Positions 1 to 5,240 of a DNA stretch of 5,240 bases are shown one piece after another (the first letter of the stretch is position 1; each line of letters begins with the position of its first letter). The DNA is taken from assembly GCA_013696535.1 (NCBI GenBank), contig JACCYI010000292.1:1-5240 (forward strand), given 5' to 3'. A program made the translations under genes and the position numbers. This DNA comes from Solirubrobacterales bacterium (GTDB lineage: Bacteria > Actinomycetota > Thermoleophilia > Solirubrobacterales > Solirubrobacteraceae). Below the pieces are notes generated by a model. The model was not told where the DNA came from and made no database searches. It saw only the letters and a program-made list of their open reading frames with translations.

Positions 1-87
1 GCGTTCGCCCGCGCGCTGCGCCAGGCCGTCGCGGTCGACCCGACCGAGACGCGAGTGCCTTCCACCAAGGGCACGCTCACCGCATGA
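1..87 (+). CDS. hisB: Imidazoleglycerol-phosphate dehydratase, C-terminal end (partial)
   Basis: The window opens inside this gene, and only the last 28 codons plus TGA are present. The visible tail contains a helix-like AFARALRQAVAVD segment and ends in PSTKGTL followed by TA. PSTKGxL is the strongly conserved C-terminal signature of HisB, the enzyme that dehydrates imidazole-glycerol phosphate to imidazole-acetol phosphate. The stop codon overlaps the start of hisH by 4 nt (ATGA at 84-87), the usual arrangement for translationally coupled genes. The his genes that follow support the call. Whether the missing part is a stand-alone dehydratase or a fusion cannot be seen from here. Confidence 0.9.
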   Translation, partial: AFARALRQAVAVDPTETRVPSTKGTLTA

Positions 88-719
88 CCCCCGCGCCGCT
101 CGTCGCCATCGTCGACTACGGGATGGGGAACCGCCGGAGCGTCGAGAAGGCGCTCGAGCACGTGGGCGCCCGCGCGGTGATCACGGGTGATCGCGCGACG
201 ATCGCCGCAGCGGACGGCATCGTCCTGCCCGGGGTGGGTGCCTTCCCGCGGGCGATGGCCAATCTGCGCGAGCTCGGGCTCGACGCCCTGCTCCGCGAGC
301 GCGCGGGGGCCGGCGTGCCGCTGCTGGGCGTCTGCCTCGGAATGCAACTGCTCTTCGACTCCTCCACCGAGCACGAGGGGGCCCCAGGGCTCGGCCTCCT
401 GCCGGGGGAGGTCACTGCGCTCCAGGCCTCGTACCGCAAGCTGCCCCACATCGGGTGGAACCTGGTGGCGTTGCGTCGCCCGGCGCGGCTCACCGCCGGG
501 ATGCCCGACGCGGTCGCCTTCTATCACGTGCACTCCTTCGCGTGCCGGCCCGCCGATCGGTCAGACGTCGTGGGCGAGAGCGAGTACGGGGAGACCTTCG
601 CCTCAGTCGTCGAGCACGACAACGTGGCCGGCGTTCAGTTTCACCCCGAGAAGTCCTCAGGCGACGGCCTGGCGCTGCTGGCCAACTTCGTGGCGACGAG
701 CGTTCCGGCGATCCGATGA
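84..719 (+). CDS. hisH: Imidazole glycerol phosphate synthase, glutamine amidotransferase subunit HisH
   Basis: A class I glutamine amidotransferase of 211 residues, normal for HisH. It hydrolyses glutamine and passes ammonia to HisF, forming the cytoplasmic IGP synthase heterodimer. The start shows the VDYGMGN motif (11-17). The oxyanion-strand motif PGVGAF is at 49-54. The nucleophile is Cys84 in GVCLGMQLLF, and the triad is completed by His187 and Glu189 in QFHPEKSS. PHIGWN (121-126) and YHVHSF (147-152) are HisH hallmarks. Translation begins at the ATG overlapping the hisB stop. An AAGGG at 67-71 is a possible but rather distant ribosome binding site, so coupling to hisB is likely. The 3' end overlaps hisA by 4 nt. 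No key residue is missing. Confidence 0.97.
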   Translation: MTPAPLVAIVDYGMGNRRSVEKALEHVGARAVITGDRATIAAADGIVLPGVGAFPRAMANLRELGLDALLRERAGAGVPLLGVCLGMQLLFDSSTEHEGAPGLGLLPGEVTALQASYRKLPHIGWNLVALRRPARLTAGMPDAVAFYHVHSFACRPADRSDVVGESEYGETFASVVEHDNVAGVQFHPEKSSGDGLALLANFVATSVPAIR

Positions 720-1441
720 TCCTCTATCCCGCCATCGACATCCTTGACGGCAAGGCGGTGCGGCTCGTCCAGGGGCGCTTCGAGGACCGGACGGTCTACG
801 CCGACGACCCGCTTGAAGCCGCGCGGTCGTGGGCGCGCGCCGGCGCACGCTTCCTGCACGTCGTGGACCTCGACGGCGCGCGCAGCGGCGAGCCGGCGAG
901 CATCGCTCACCTCGAGCGGATCGTCCGAGAGACTGGCATTCCGGTTCAGTACGGCGGAGGGTTGCGCACGCTGCCCGCGGTTCGCGACGCTCTGCGCGCA
1001 GGGGCGGAGCGCGTGATCGTGGGAACCGCGGCCTTCCGAGATGTCGACTTCCTCGACGACGTGGTCACGGCCTACGGCAATCGCCTCCTGGTCGCCGTCG
1101 ACGTCCGAGGAGGTCATATCTCGACCGCGGGCTGGACCCAGACGACGCAGATGCCGGCGCACGATGCCATCCGCAGGCTCAACGACCGTGGTGTGCGCTC
1201 CTTCGTCTACACGAACGTCGACCGCGACGGCGGGCTCGACGGTCCCGACCTCGAGGAAGTGCGTGCCGTCGCCAAGGCAGTTCGCGGCCGCTTCCTCTAC
1301 TCGGGCGGCATCGGCCGGATCGAGGATCTCTCGGGCCTCTCGAACCTCCGACAGGTGAACCTCGGCGGTGTGATCGTCGGCAAGGCGCTCTACGAAGGGC
1401 GCTTCACCGTCCTCGAAGGCCAGGCGGCCCTCGAGGCTTGA
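716..1441 (+). CDS. hisA: Phosphoribosylformimino-5-aminoimidazole carboxamide ribotide isomerase HisA
   Basis: A 241-residue (beta/alpha)8-barrel that isomerises ProFAR to PRFAR, the substrate of HisHF. The start at the ATG overlapping the hisH stop gives [17 protein letters not shown], placing the first catalytic aspartate at Asp8. The second is Asp129 in VAVDVRGG. The two half-barrel phosphate sites appear as YGGGLR (79-84) with VGTAAF (102-107), and YSGGIG (195-200) with [10 protein letters not shown] (221-230). The segment around residues 139-145 reads GWTQTTQ. That is nearer to ordinary HisA (GWxExT/S) than to the bifunctional actinobacterial PriA (GWxxDGGD), so I call it HisA, not Pri[13 protein letters not shown] (167-178) differs slightly from the common TDIxRDGTLxGPN but keeps the pattern. 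No strong ribosome binding site is visible upstream, which fits coupling to hisH. Confidence 0.96.
   Translation: MILYPAIDILDGKAVRLVQGRFEDRTVYADDPLEAARSWARAGARFLHVVDLDGARSGEPASIAHLERIVRETGIPVQYGGGLRTLPAVRDALRAGAERVIVGTAAFRDVDFLDDVVTAYGNRLLVAVDVRGGHISTAGWTQTTQMPAHDAIRRLNDRGVRSFVYTNVDRDGGLDGPDLEEVRAVAKAVRGRFLYSGGIGRIEDLSGLSNLRQVNLGGVIVGKALYEGRFTVLEGQAALEA
1433..1436 (+). promoter_or_regulatory. Ribosome binding site for hisF
   Basis: GAGG lies 9 nt before the GTG at 1446 and inside the last codons of hisA. It supports the GTG as the hisF start. That start is also required to give the conserved N-terminus with Arg5 and Asp11 at their standard positions. Confidence 0.5.
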
Positions 1442-1445
1442 CGCC

Positions 1446-2213
1446 GTGCATTTCCAGCGCGTCATCCCATGCATGGACGTCGACGGCGGGCGGGTGGTCA
1501 AGGGCACGAAGTTCCTCGACATCCGCGACGCCGGGGATCCCGTCGACCTCGCCGCCTTCTACGACGCCGCAGGCGCCGATGAGCTGGTCTTCCTGGACAT
1601 CACGGCGACCTCCGACAAGCGGGCCACCGTCGTCGAGCTGGCTCGCCGGGCCGCCGACGAGGTCTTCGTCCCGTTCACGATCGGGGGTGGCATCACGTCG
1701 GTCGAGGACGCCCAGGCGGTGCTCGACGCCGGTGCCGACAAGGTGTCGGTCAATTCCGCCGCGGTCCGGCGGCCTGAGCTGCTCACGGAGATGGCCGACG
1801 TGTTCGGCGCCCAGTGCGTCGTCCTCGCCATCGATGCCAAACGTGTCGGCGACTCGTGGGCGGTCTTCGTGGCCGGTGGCCGCACGCCGACGGGGCGCGA
1901 CGCGATCGAGTGGGCGCGCCAAGGCGTGGCGCGGGGAGCCGGAGAAATCCTCCTCACGTCGATGGACCGCGACGGCACCCAGGACGGCTACGACCTGGCG
2001 CTGCTCACCGCGATCTCGAGCGCGGTCGACGTGCCGGTGATCGCCTCGGGCGGCGCTGGGGAGCCTGAGCACCTGGTGGCAGGCTTGCAGGCGGGAGCGG
2101 ACGCGGTGCTCTGCGCCTCGATCTTTCACTACGGGCGCTACAGCGTGGCCGAGGTCAAGGAGCGCTTGATCGCGGCTGGGATCCCGGTGAGACCGATCGC
2201 GCGGGCGATCTGA
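1446..2213 (+). CDS. hisF: Imidazole glycerol phosphate synthase, cyclase subunit HisF
   Basis: A 255-residue (beta/alpha)8-barrel, the usual HisF length. It uses ammonia delivered from HisH to cyclise PRFAR, giving IGP for histidine and AICAR for purine synthesis. The gene starts with GTG, and this start makes the numbering match the well-studied Thermotoga HisF: catalytic Asp11 (PCMDVDGG) and Asp130 (LAIDAKR), Lys19, and the gate residues Arg5, Glu46, Lys99 and Glu167. Phosphate-binding segments are IGGGI (79-83) and ASGGAGE (200-206). [14 protein letters not shown] (170-183) and the C-terminal PVRP with Arg249 are typical. It lies 4 nt after hisA and 6 nt before the DUF427 gene. All recognised active-site residues are present. 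Confidence 0.97.
   Translation: MHFQRVIPCMDVDGGRVVKGTKFLDIRDAGDPVDLAAFYDAAGADELVFLDITATSDKRATVVELARRAADEVFVPFTIGGGITSVEDAQAVLDAGADKVSVNSAAVRRPELLTEMADVFGAQCVVLAIDAKRVGDSWAVFVAGGRTPTGRDAIEWARQGVARGAGEILLTSMDRDGTQDGYDLALLTAISSAVDVPVIASGGAGEPEHLVAGLQAGADAVLCASIFHYGRYSVAEVKERLIAAGIPVRPIARAI
2195..2210 (+). repeat. Short inverted repeat at the hisF 3' end
   Basis: The 6-nt arms GATCGC (2195-2200) and GCGATC (2205-2210) are perfect complements around a 4-nt GCGG loop, ending immediately before the hisF TGA. There is no T-run after it, so it is not a convincing intrinsic terminator. A role in translation of the next gene is possible, but it may be chance in GC-rich coding DNA. Confidence 0.35.
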
Positions 2214-2219
2214 CGGGCC

Positions 2220-2504
2220 ATGCCCAGAGCCATCTGGAACGGGAGAGTGATCGCCGAGTCCGACGACACGGTGGTCGTTGAGGGCAACCATTACTTCCCT
2301 CGCGATGCGGTGCGGTCTGAGTACCTGAGAGCTTCCGAGAAGCACACGATCTGCGTCTGGAAGGGAAGGGCAAGCTACTTTTCCCTGCAAGCGGAGGACG
2401 AGCGCGCCGAAGATGCGGCCTGGTTCTACCCCAAGCCGTTCAGGCCGGCCGCACGGATCGGGGGTCGCGTGGCGTTCGGGAGCGGAATCACCATCGGTGA
2501 GTAG
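2220..2504 (+). CDS. DUF427 (PF04248) family small protein
   Basis: A 94-residue soluble protein matching the DUF427 family over its whole length. The N-terminus has AIWNGRVIAESDDTVVVEGN (4-23), followed by YFP and the SEYLR segment (33-37). The central signature CVWKGRASYFS spans about residues 45-55. It is followed by AAWFYPKPF and GRVAFGSG. Known family members adopt a compact beta-rich fold, and no biochemical role is firmly established. Some databases attach a nucleotidyltransferase name, but I see no nucleotidyltransferase motif. The ATG lies 6 nt after the hisF stop, so the gene probably rides on the his transcript. No strong ribosome binding site is visible. The family is common as a stand-alone gene in actinobacteria, so a histidine role is not implied by position alone. 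Confidence 0.9.
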   Translation: MPRAIWNGRVIAESDDTVVVEGNHYFPRDAVRSEYLRASEKHTICVWKGRASYFSLQAEDERAEDAAWFYPKPFRPAARIGGRVAFGSGITIGE

Positions 2505-2546
2505 AAGTCCGCATGCTCTGCGCAGCTACATGCTCACCACAGGAAG

Positions 2547-2765
2547 ATGCTCCAGAGCCGCGACGTTCCCGAGGACGGGCACCGAGCGCTGAAAGAGCGG
2601 GCGGCGCGCGAGGGCACGACGATGTCAGACCTCGTCCTGCGGGAGTTGCCTCGGCTGGCGCAAAAGCCGTCGCCAGAGCAGGTGCTGGCGCGTATCGGGA
2701 GCCGCTCGCCCGTCGGCGAAGCTCCGTCGGCGGACCTCATCGGCGGCGAACGGGAACCACGCTGA
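2547..2765 (+). CDS. VapB/FitA-like antitoxin (ribbon-helix-helix), possibly degenerate
   Basis: A 72-residue frame that reads like the FitA/VapB antitoxins paired with PIN toxins. A short beta-strand runs into RDVPEDGHRALKERAAREG (5-23), the first helix. TMSDLVLRELPRLAQ (25-39) is the second helix, and the rest is a toxin-binding tail ending in GEREPR, like the usual AEREsR. Such proteins bind the operator DNA as dimers and neutralise the toxin. Ser4 and Gly11 sit where hydrophobic residues (V/I, V/L) are usual, hinting at relaxed selection. ATG 2547 is the only start in frame before codon 26, yet the purine-rich AGGAAG (2541-2546) abuts it, which is too close for good initiation. An out-of-frame ATG at 2530 could be the ancestral start if a base was lost or gained. 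The stop overlaps the toxin start by one base (TGATG). Confidence 0.72.
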   Translation: MLQSRDVPEDGHRALKERAAREGTTMSDLVLRELPRLAQKPSPEQVLARIGSRSPVGEAPSADLIGGEREPR

Positions 2766-3003
2766 TGCTGGTCGTCGACGCGAGCGCGACGCTGATCTCT
2801 GCTCGGGCGGCCGCAGCCGACGACATCGAACGTCACGTCGCGGCGTACGACTATGCGTTGCATGCTCCTCATCTGCTCGACGAGCAGCACGTGCACACGC
2901 CCGTGTGCACGTCATCCTCGTCGGCTGAGACCCGAGGAAGCGCACCGGTAGGGAGATGCTCCACCTGCCCAGGCGGGTGACGCACGGCTCCCTAGTACCG
3001 CGC
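2765..3003 (+). pseudogene. VapC-like PIN-domain toxin remnant, frameshifted and truncated
   Basis: The ATG overlapping the antitoxin stop opens MLVVDASATLI, the first beta-strand of a PIN domain with metal-binding Asp5. ALHAPHLLDE follows at 31-40 with the second acidic residue. From there the frame yields only low-similarity sequence and stops at 2980 (71 codons in total; VapC is usually about 130-140). Family-like sequence resumes in the next frame (2904-2948, RHPRRLRPEEAHR, like the RRGxLxpEeAhrAL helix), and then in the third frame (2956-3003, MLHLPRRVTHGSLVPR, like LxdLPlxRvtHxpLlPR). These pieces come in the correct order and at nearly correct spacing. The C-terminal third with the remaining acidic residues is absent, because the convergent reductase gene begins there. 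PIN toxins are Mg-dependent RNases, but this copy should be inactive. The first segment is a firm match; the two shifted ones rest on pattern memory. Confidence 0.7.
2889..2912. repeat. Perfect inverted repeat, 11-nt arms with 2-nt spacer
   Basis: The arm ACGTGCACACG (2889-2899) is exactly complementary to 2902-2912, separated by CC. It lies within the toxin remnant, where the reading frame of the PIN domain is lost, and between the two convergent gene blocks. It could form a stem in RNA from either strand, but no T-run follows on either side, so it does not fit a classical intrinsic terminator. It could be a terminator lacking a U-tract, a protein-binding palindrome, or a by-product of the mutation that broke the toxin gene. 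Confidence 0.75.
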
Positions 3004-3945
3004 GCCGACCGCTGCCGGGAGCTCGTCGAGCTCGGCCAGATCCACGTCGCTCAAGACCAGATCCGCCGCGCCCGCATTCTCCTCCAGGTACGCAAGCCGC
3101 TTTGTGCCGGGGATCGGGATCACGTGCTCGCCCTGCGCGAGCGCCCAGGCGAGGGCGACCTGACCGGGCGCGGCGTCCACGCGGTCGGCGACGGCGCGGA
3201 CGCGGTCCGCGATCGCCTGGTTGGCGGAAAGCGCCTCGGAGGAGAAGCGCGGGTTGCGACCGCGGAAGTCGCTTGGGTCAAAGCTCGCGTCGGCAGCGAT
3301 CCGGCCGGTCAGGAAGCCGCGTCCCAGCGGCGAGAACGGGACAAACGCCACATGGTGATCGCGGCAGTAGGGCACGACCTCGGCAAGGGGGTCACGGGTC
3401 CAGAGCGACAGCTCCGACTGCACCGCGGCGATCGGATGCACGGCCATCGCTCTCTCGAGAGTGGGAACGTCGACTTCTGAGAGGCCGAGAGCCCGGACCT
3501 TCCCAGCGGCCACCTGCTCGGCCATGGCGCCCACGCTCTCCTCGACCGGCACGTTCTCGTCGACGCGGTGCAGGTACCAGAGGTCGATGACGTCGATGCC
3601 GAGGCGCTCGAGTGAGGCGTCGCAGGCGGCTCGCACGTGTTCGGGAGAACCGTCACGGCGGATGTCGAAGGTGGCCTTGTCAGCGACGACTAGCCCGCAC
3701 TTGGTGGCGACGACGGCGTCGTCCCGGCGGCCGTCGGCGAGCGCGCGCCCGACCAGCTTCTCGTTCTCGAACGGACCGTAGACGTCGGAGGTGTCGAGCA
3801 GGGTGACGCCCACTTCGAGCGATCGGTGGATGACGGCGAGGGCGTCTGCCTCATCCGCCGACCCGTAAGCCCAGCTCATGCCCATGCAGCCCAGGCCGAT
3901 CGCCCCGACCTCGATCTCAGACGAGCCCAACGTGCGCGTGTTCAT
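2992..3945 (-). CDS. Aldo/keto reductase (NADPH-dependent oxidoreductase)
   Basis: A complete 317-residue TIM-barrel reductase, probably cytoplasmic, reducing aldehydes or ketones with NADPH; the substrate cannot be told. It begins MNTRTLGSSEIEVGAIGLGC and shows GCMGMSWAYG (19-28). The catalytic tetrad is complete: Asp51 and Tyr56 in LLDTSDVYGPFENE, Lys82 in VVATKCG, and His126 in YLHRVD. VRALGLSEV (150-158), FSPLGRGFLTGR (204-215) and the cofactor-phosphate loop PIPGTKR (277-283) with the following LEEN fit the actinobacterial family that includes AKR13-like enzymes. It ends in GARY, similar to the RY end of relatives. It starts 10 nt after the propeller gene's stop, so the two are probably one transcript. 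No clear ribosome binding site is visible. Its stop codon overlaps the edge of the toxin remnant on the other strand. Confidence 0.95.
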   Translation of the reverse strand: MNTRTLGSSEIEVGAIGLGCMGMSWAYGSADEADALAVIHRSLEVGVTLLDTSDVYGPFENEKLVGRALADGRRDDAVVATKCGLVVADKATFDIRRDGSPEHVRAACDASLERLGIDVIDLWYLHRVDENVPVEESVGAMAEQVAAGKVRALGLSEVDVPTLERAMAVHPIAAVQSELSLWTRDPLAEVVPYCRDHHVAFVPFSPLGRGFLTGRIAADASFDPSDFRGRNPRFSSEALSANQAIADRVRAVADRVDAAPGQVALAWALAQGEHVIPIPGTKRLAYLEENAGAADLVLSDVDLAELDELPAAVGARY

Positions 3946-3955
3946 GACCGGGACG

Positions 3956-5240
3956 CTACCGGGGCTTGAAGGCGTAGAGCGAGGAATAACCGGTCAGGTA
4001 GATCCGGTTTCCGTCGGAGACCACGGGGTTGAAGGCCCCTCGGCGGATGTTGAACACCTTGCGCCCCGTGCGGGCACCGAGGCCGACGGTCGACTTCCTG
4101 CCGAGGTTTGAGAAGTAGACGATCTCGCCCACGACGGTCGCGCTGCCCGAGATCTTGCCCTTGGCGTTGTGCGACCAGCGGACCCGGCCCGTGCGGGCGT
4201 CCAGTGCGTAGAAGCGGCCATCGTAGGAGCCGGCGTAGACGGTCGGCTTGCCGCCCGGGACCTGGGCCACCGCCGGTGACGCATACACGTATCCGCCCGT
4301 CCGCTTGGCCCACGCGAGCTTGCCGTTGTCGGATGCGAAGGAGTAGATGCGCCCGTCGGTGTTTCCGAGATAGACGCGGCCGTACGCGACGGCCGGCGTG
4401 GAGTAGAAGTTGCCCGCGGAGAAGCCGAACCGCGCACCGCTGGTACCCACCCTCCAGACCCGTCGTCCGTCGGCCTGTCGGATGGCGTGGAGCTTGCCGT
4501 CGTAGTCACCGAAGTAGAGCTTGCCATCGGCGAGCGCGAGCCCGGACTTCACCGCCCCGCCGGCTCTGTAGCGCCAGCGGACGGCTCCGTCGGACGCCCG
4601 GAGCGCGTACACGGTGCCGTTCTCCGAGCCGAAGTAGACGCGTCCGTTGTCGACGAGGGGAGAGGACTCCGAGCGGCTCGCCAGGGGTTTGGACCACAGC
4701 AGTCGCCCGGTGCGGGCACTCAGGGCAGCTACCCGGCCGGCACGCTCGCGCTTGTCGCGCTTGAGCAGCGTGACGAAGACCTTTCCCTCCCCGAAGGCGG
4801 GCGACGAGGCGGCGAGGTACCCCAGCTTGCGCTTCCAGCGCACCTCGCCGGTGCGCTTGGACACGGCGTAGACGGCACCGTTGTTCTTGAGCAGGTACAG
4901 CGAGCGGCCACCGATGACAGGGCCGAACTCGAGCAGGACGGAGCCCGTGAGCGACCACACACGGCGAAACGGCGGGCGAAGGGAGGATGGAGCGGGCAGG
5001 TAGCGCCGCCGGTCCTTGGAGTAGCCGTAGTGCGCCCACGTGAAGGGCGGCTCCGAGCCGCGGCGATCACGCGGCGCTGGAGTGGGCTCAGGGGTGGCGG
5101 TGGCGGTCGGCTCAGGGCGGAAGACGACGTCCTGATCGACCACGTCGTCGTCACGGGTGAGCAGGAAGGCGGCCGCGCTGCCGGCCAACACGAGCAGCAC
5201 GAACACAGATCCGAGCACCATCACGAGCCGCCGCCTTGAG
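3956..5240 (-). CDS. Membrane-anchored PQQ-like/BamB-like beta-propeller protein (5' end probably outside window)
   Basis: The first in-window start is the GTG at 5224 (422 residues), with an ATG next to it at 5221. However, the frame stays open to the window edge and encodes S-R-R-R-L just upstream, so the true start may lie further out. A hydrophobic segment (residues 2-22 from the GTG) preceded by arginines predicts a signal anchor, with the rest outside the cytoplasm. A Pro/Thr-rich linker follows (PEPTATATPEPTPAP, 37-51), then a WAHYGYSKDRRRYL segment (63-76). The propeller repeats, pattern GxxYAxxxxTGxxxW, occur near residues 115-130, 163-177, 203-217, 243-257, 290-305, 335-350 and 375-390. 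The last strand, SSLYAFKPR, probably closes with the N-terminal PFRRVWSLTG to make an eighth blade. Such proteins often scaffold or bind partners. I see no dehydrogenase motifs, so enzymatic PQQ use is not supported. Confidence 0.88.
   Translation of the reverse strand, partial: SRRRLVMVLGSVFVLLVLAGSAAAFLLTRDDDVVDQDVVFRPEPTATATPEPTPAPRDRRGSEPPFTWAHYGYSKDRRRYLPAPSSLRPPFRRVWSLTGSVLLEFGPVIGGRSLYLLKNNGAVYAVSKRTGEVRWKRKLGYLAASSPAFGEGKVFVTLLKRDKRERAGRVAALSARTGRLLWSKPLASRSESSPLVDNGRVYFGSENGTVYALRASDGAVRWRYRAGGAVKSGLALADGKLYFGDYDGKLHAIRQADGRRVWRVGTSGARFGFSAGNFYSTPAVAYGRVYLGNTDGRIYSFASDNGKLAWAKRTGGYVYASPAVAQVPGGKPTVYAGSYDGRFYALDARTGRVRWSHNAKGKISGSATVVGEIVYFSNLGRKSTVGLGARTGRKVFNIRRGAFNPVVSDGNRIYLTGYSSLYAFKPR

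Noticed and set aside
641..1522. Antisense frame of 293 codons opposite hisA
   Set aside because: It mirrors a certain HisA coding sequence and shows no motif of its own.
829..2040. Long + strand open frame (403 codons) across hisA and hisF
   Set aside because: It is a different frame of two certain genes, extremely Arg/Ser/Pro-rich, with no family resemblance. It is an effect of GC-rich codon use.
1404..2390. Long antisense frame (328 codons) opposite hisF and the DUF427 gene
   Set aside because: It lies wholly opposite well-supported genes and has no recognisable domain. Its Asp/Arg/His-rich composition is typical of antisense shadows.
2511..2533. Possible operator upstream of the antitoxin: GCATG/CATGC arms around an inner CTGCGCAG palindrome
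   Set aside because: The two symmetries have different centres and the arms are only 4-5 nt. This is suggestive for an antitoxin operator but too weak to list as a feature.
2505..2991. Search for an intrinsic terminator between the converging gene blocks
   Set aside because: The only strong stem (2889-2912) lacks a T-run on either strand, so I did not call a terminator.
2956..3480. + strand frame of 174 codons opposite the reductase gene
   Set aside because: Only its first ~16 codons resemble anything (the toxin remnant). The rest is the antisense of conserved aldo/keto reductase sequence.
4487..5239. + strand frame of 250 codons opposite the propeller gene
   Set aside because: It is antisense to clear propeller repeats and its signal anchor, and has no coherent domain.
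3956..5240. Calling the propeller protein a PQQ-dependent dehydrogenase
   Set aside because: Only the generic propeller repeat pattern is visible; no PQQ/metal-ligand or cytochrome motif was recognised.

Overview
The window is GC-rich bacterial DNA with tightly packed genes and short or overlapping junctions. The gene set and the style of the proteins suggest a high-GC actinobacterium. The wording of HisA and the membrane-anchored propeller protein resemble what I recall from Thermoleophilia (Solirubrobacterales/Gaiellales), but this placement is an inference from memory of the families, not a search result.

Left part (1-2504, + strand): the end of a histidine biosynthesis operon in the order hisB (only its last 28 codons), hisH, hisA, hisF, followed 6 nt later by a small DUF427-family gene. 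hisB/hisH and hisH/hisA overlap by 4 nt (ATGA), and hisA/hisF are 4 nt apart, so the block looks co-transcribed and translationally coupled. HisA isomerises ProFAR to PRFAR. HisH and HisF together form imidazole-glycerol-phosphate synthase, which converts PRFAR plus glutamine to IGP and AICAR. HisB dehydrates IGP. The catalytic residues are present in HisH, HisA and HisF.

Middle (2505-3003, + strand): a decaying VapBC-type (FitAB-like) toxin-antitoxin pair. The antitoxin frame is open over 72 codons. The PIN-domain toxin starts in the overlapping TGATG arrangement, keeps only its first ~40 residues in frame, then appears to continue as recognisable fragments in the two other forward frames. 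It stops at the 3' end of the next gene. A perfect 11-bp-arm inverted repeat sits at the first frame break. This stretch is also the convergent boundary between the two gene blocks.

Right part (2992-5240, - strand): a gene for a membrane-anchored, extracytoplasmic eight-bladed PQQ-like/BamB-like beta-propeller (its 5' end probably lies beyond the window), followed 10 nt downstream by an intact NADPH-dependent aldo/keto reductase. The two are probably co-transcribed, but no functional link between them is visible.

I saw no rRNA, tRNA, CRISPR array, insertion sequence or convincing promoter. Apart from the decayed toxin-antitoxin locus, the window looks like ordinary chromosomal sequence. I found no strong evidence for a new defence or mobile system.
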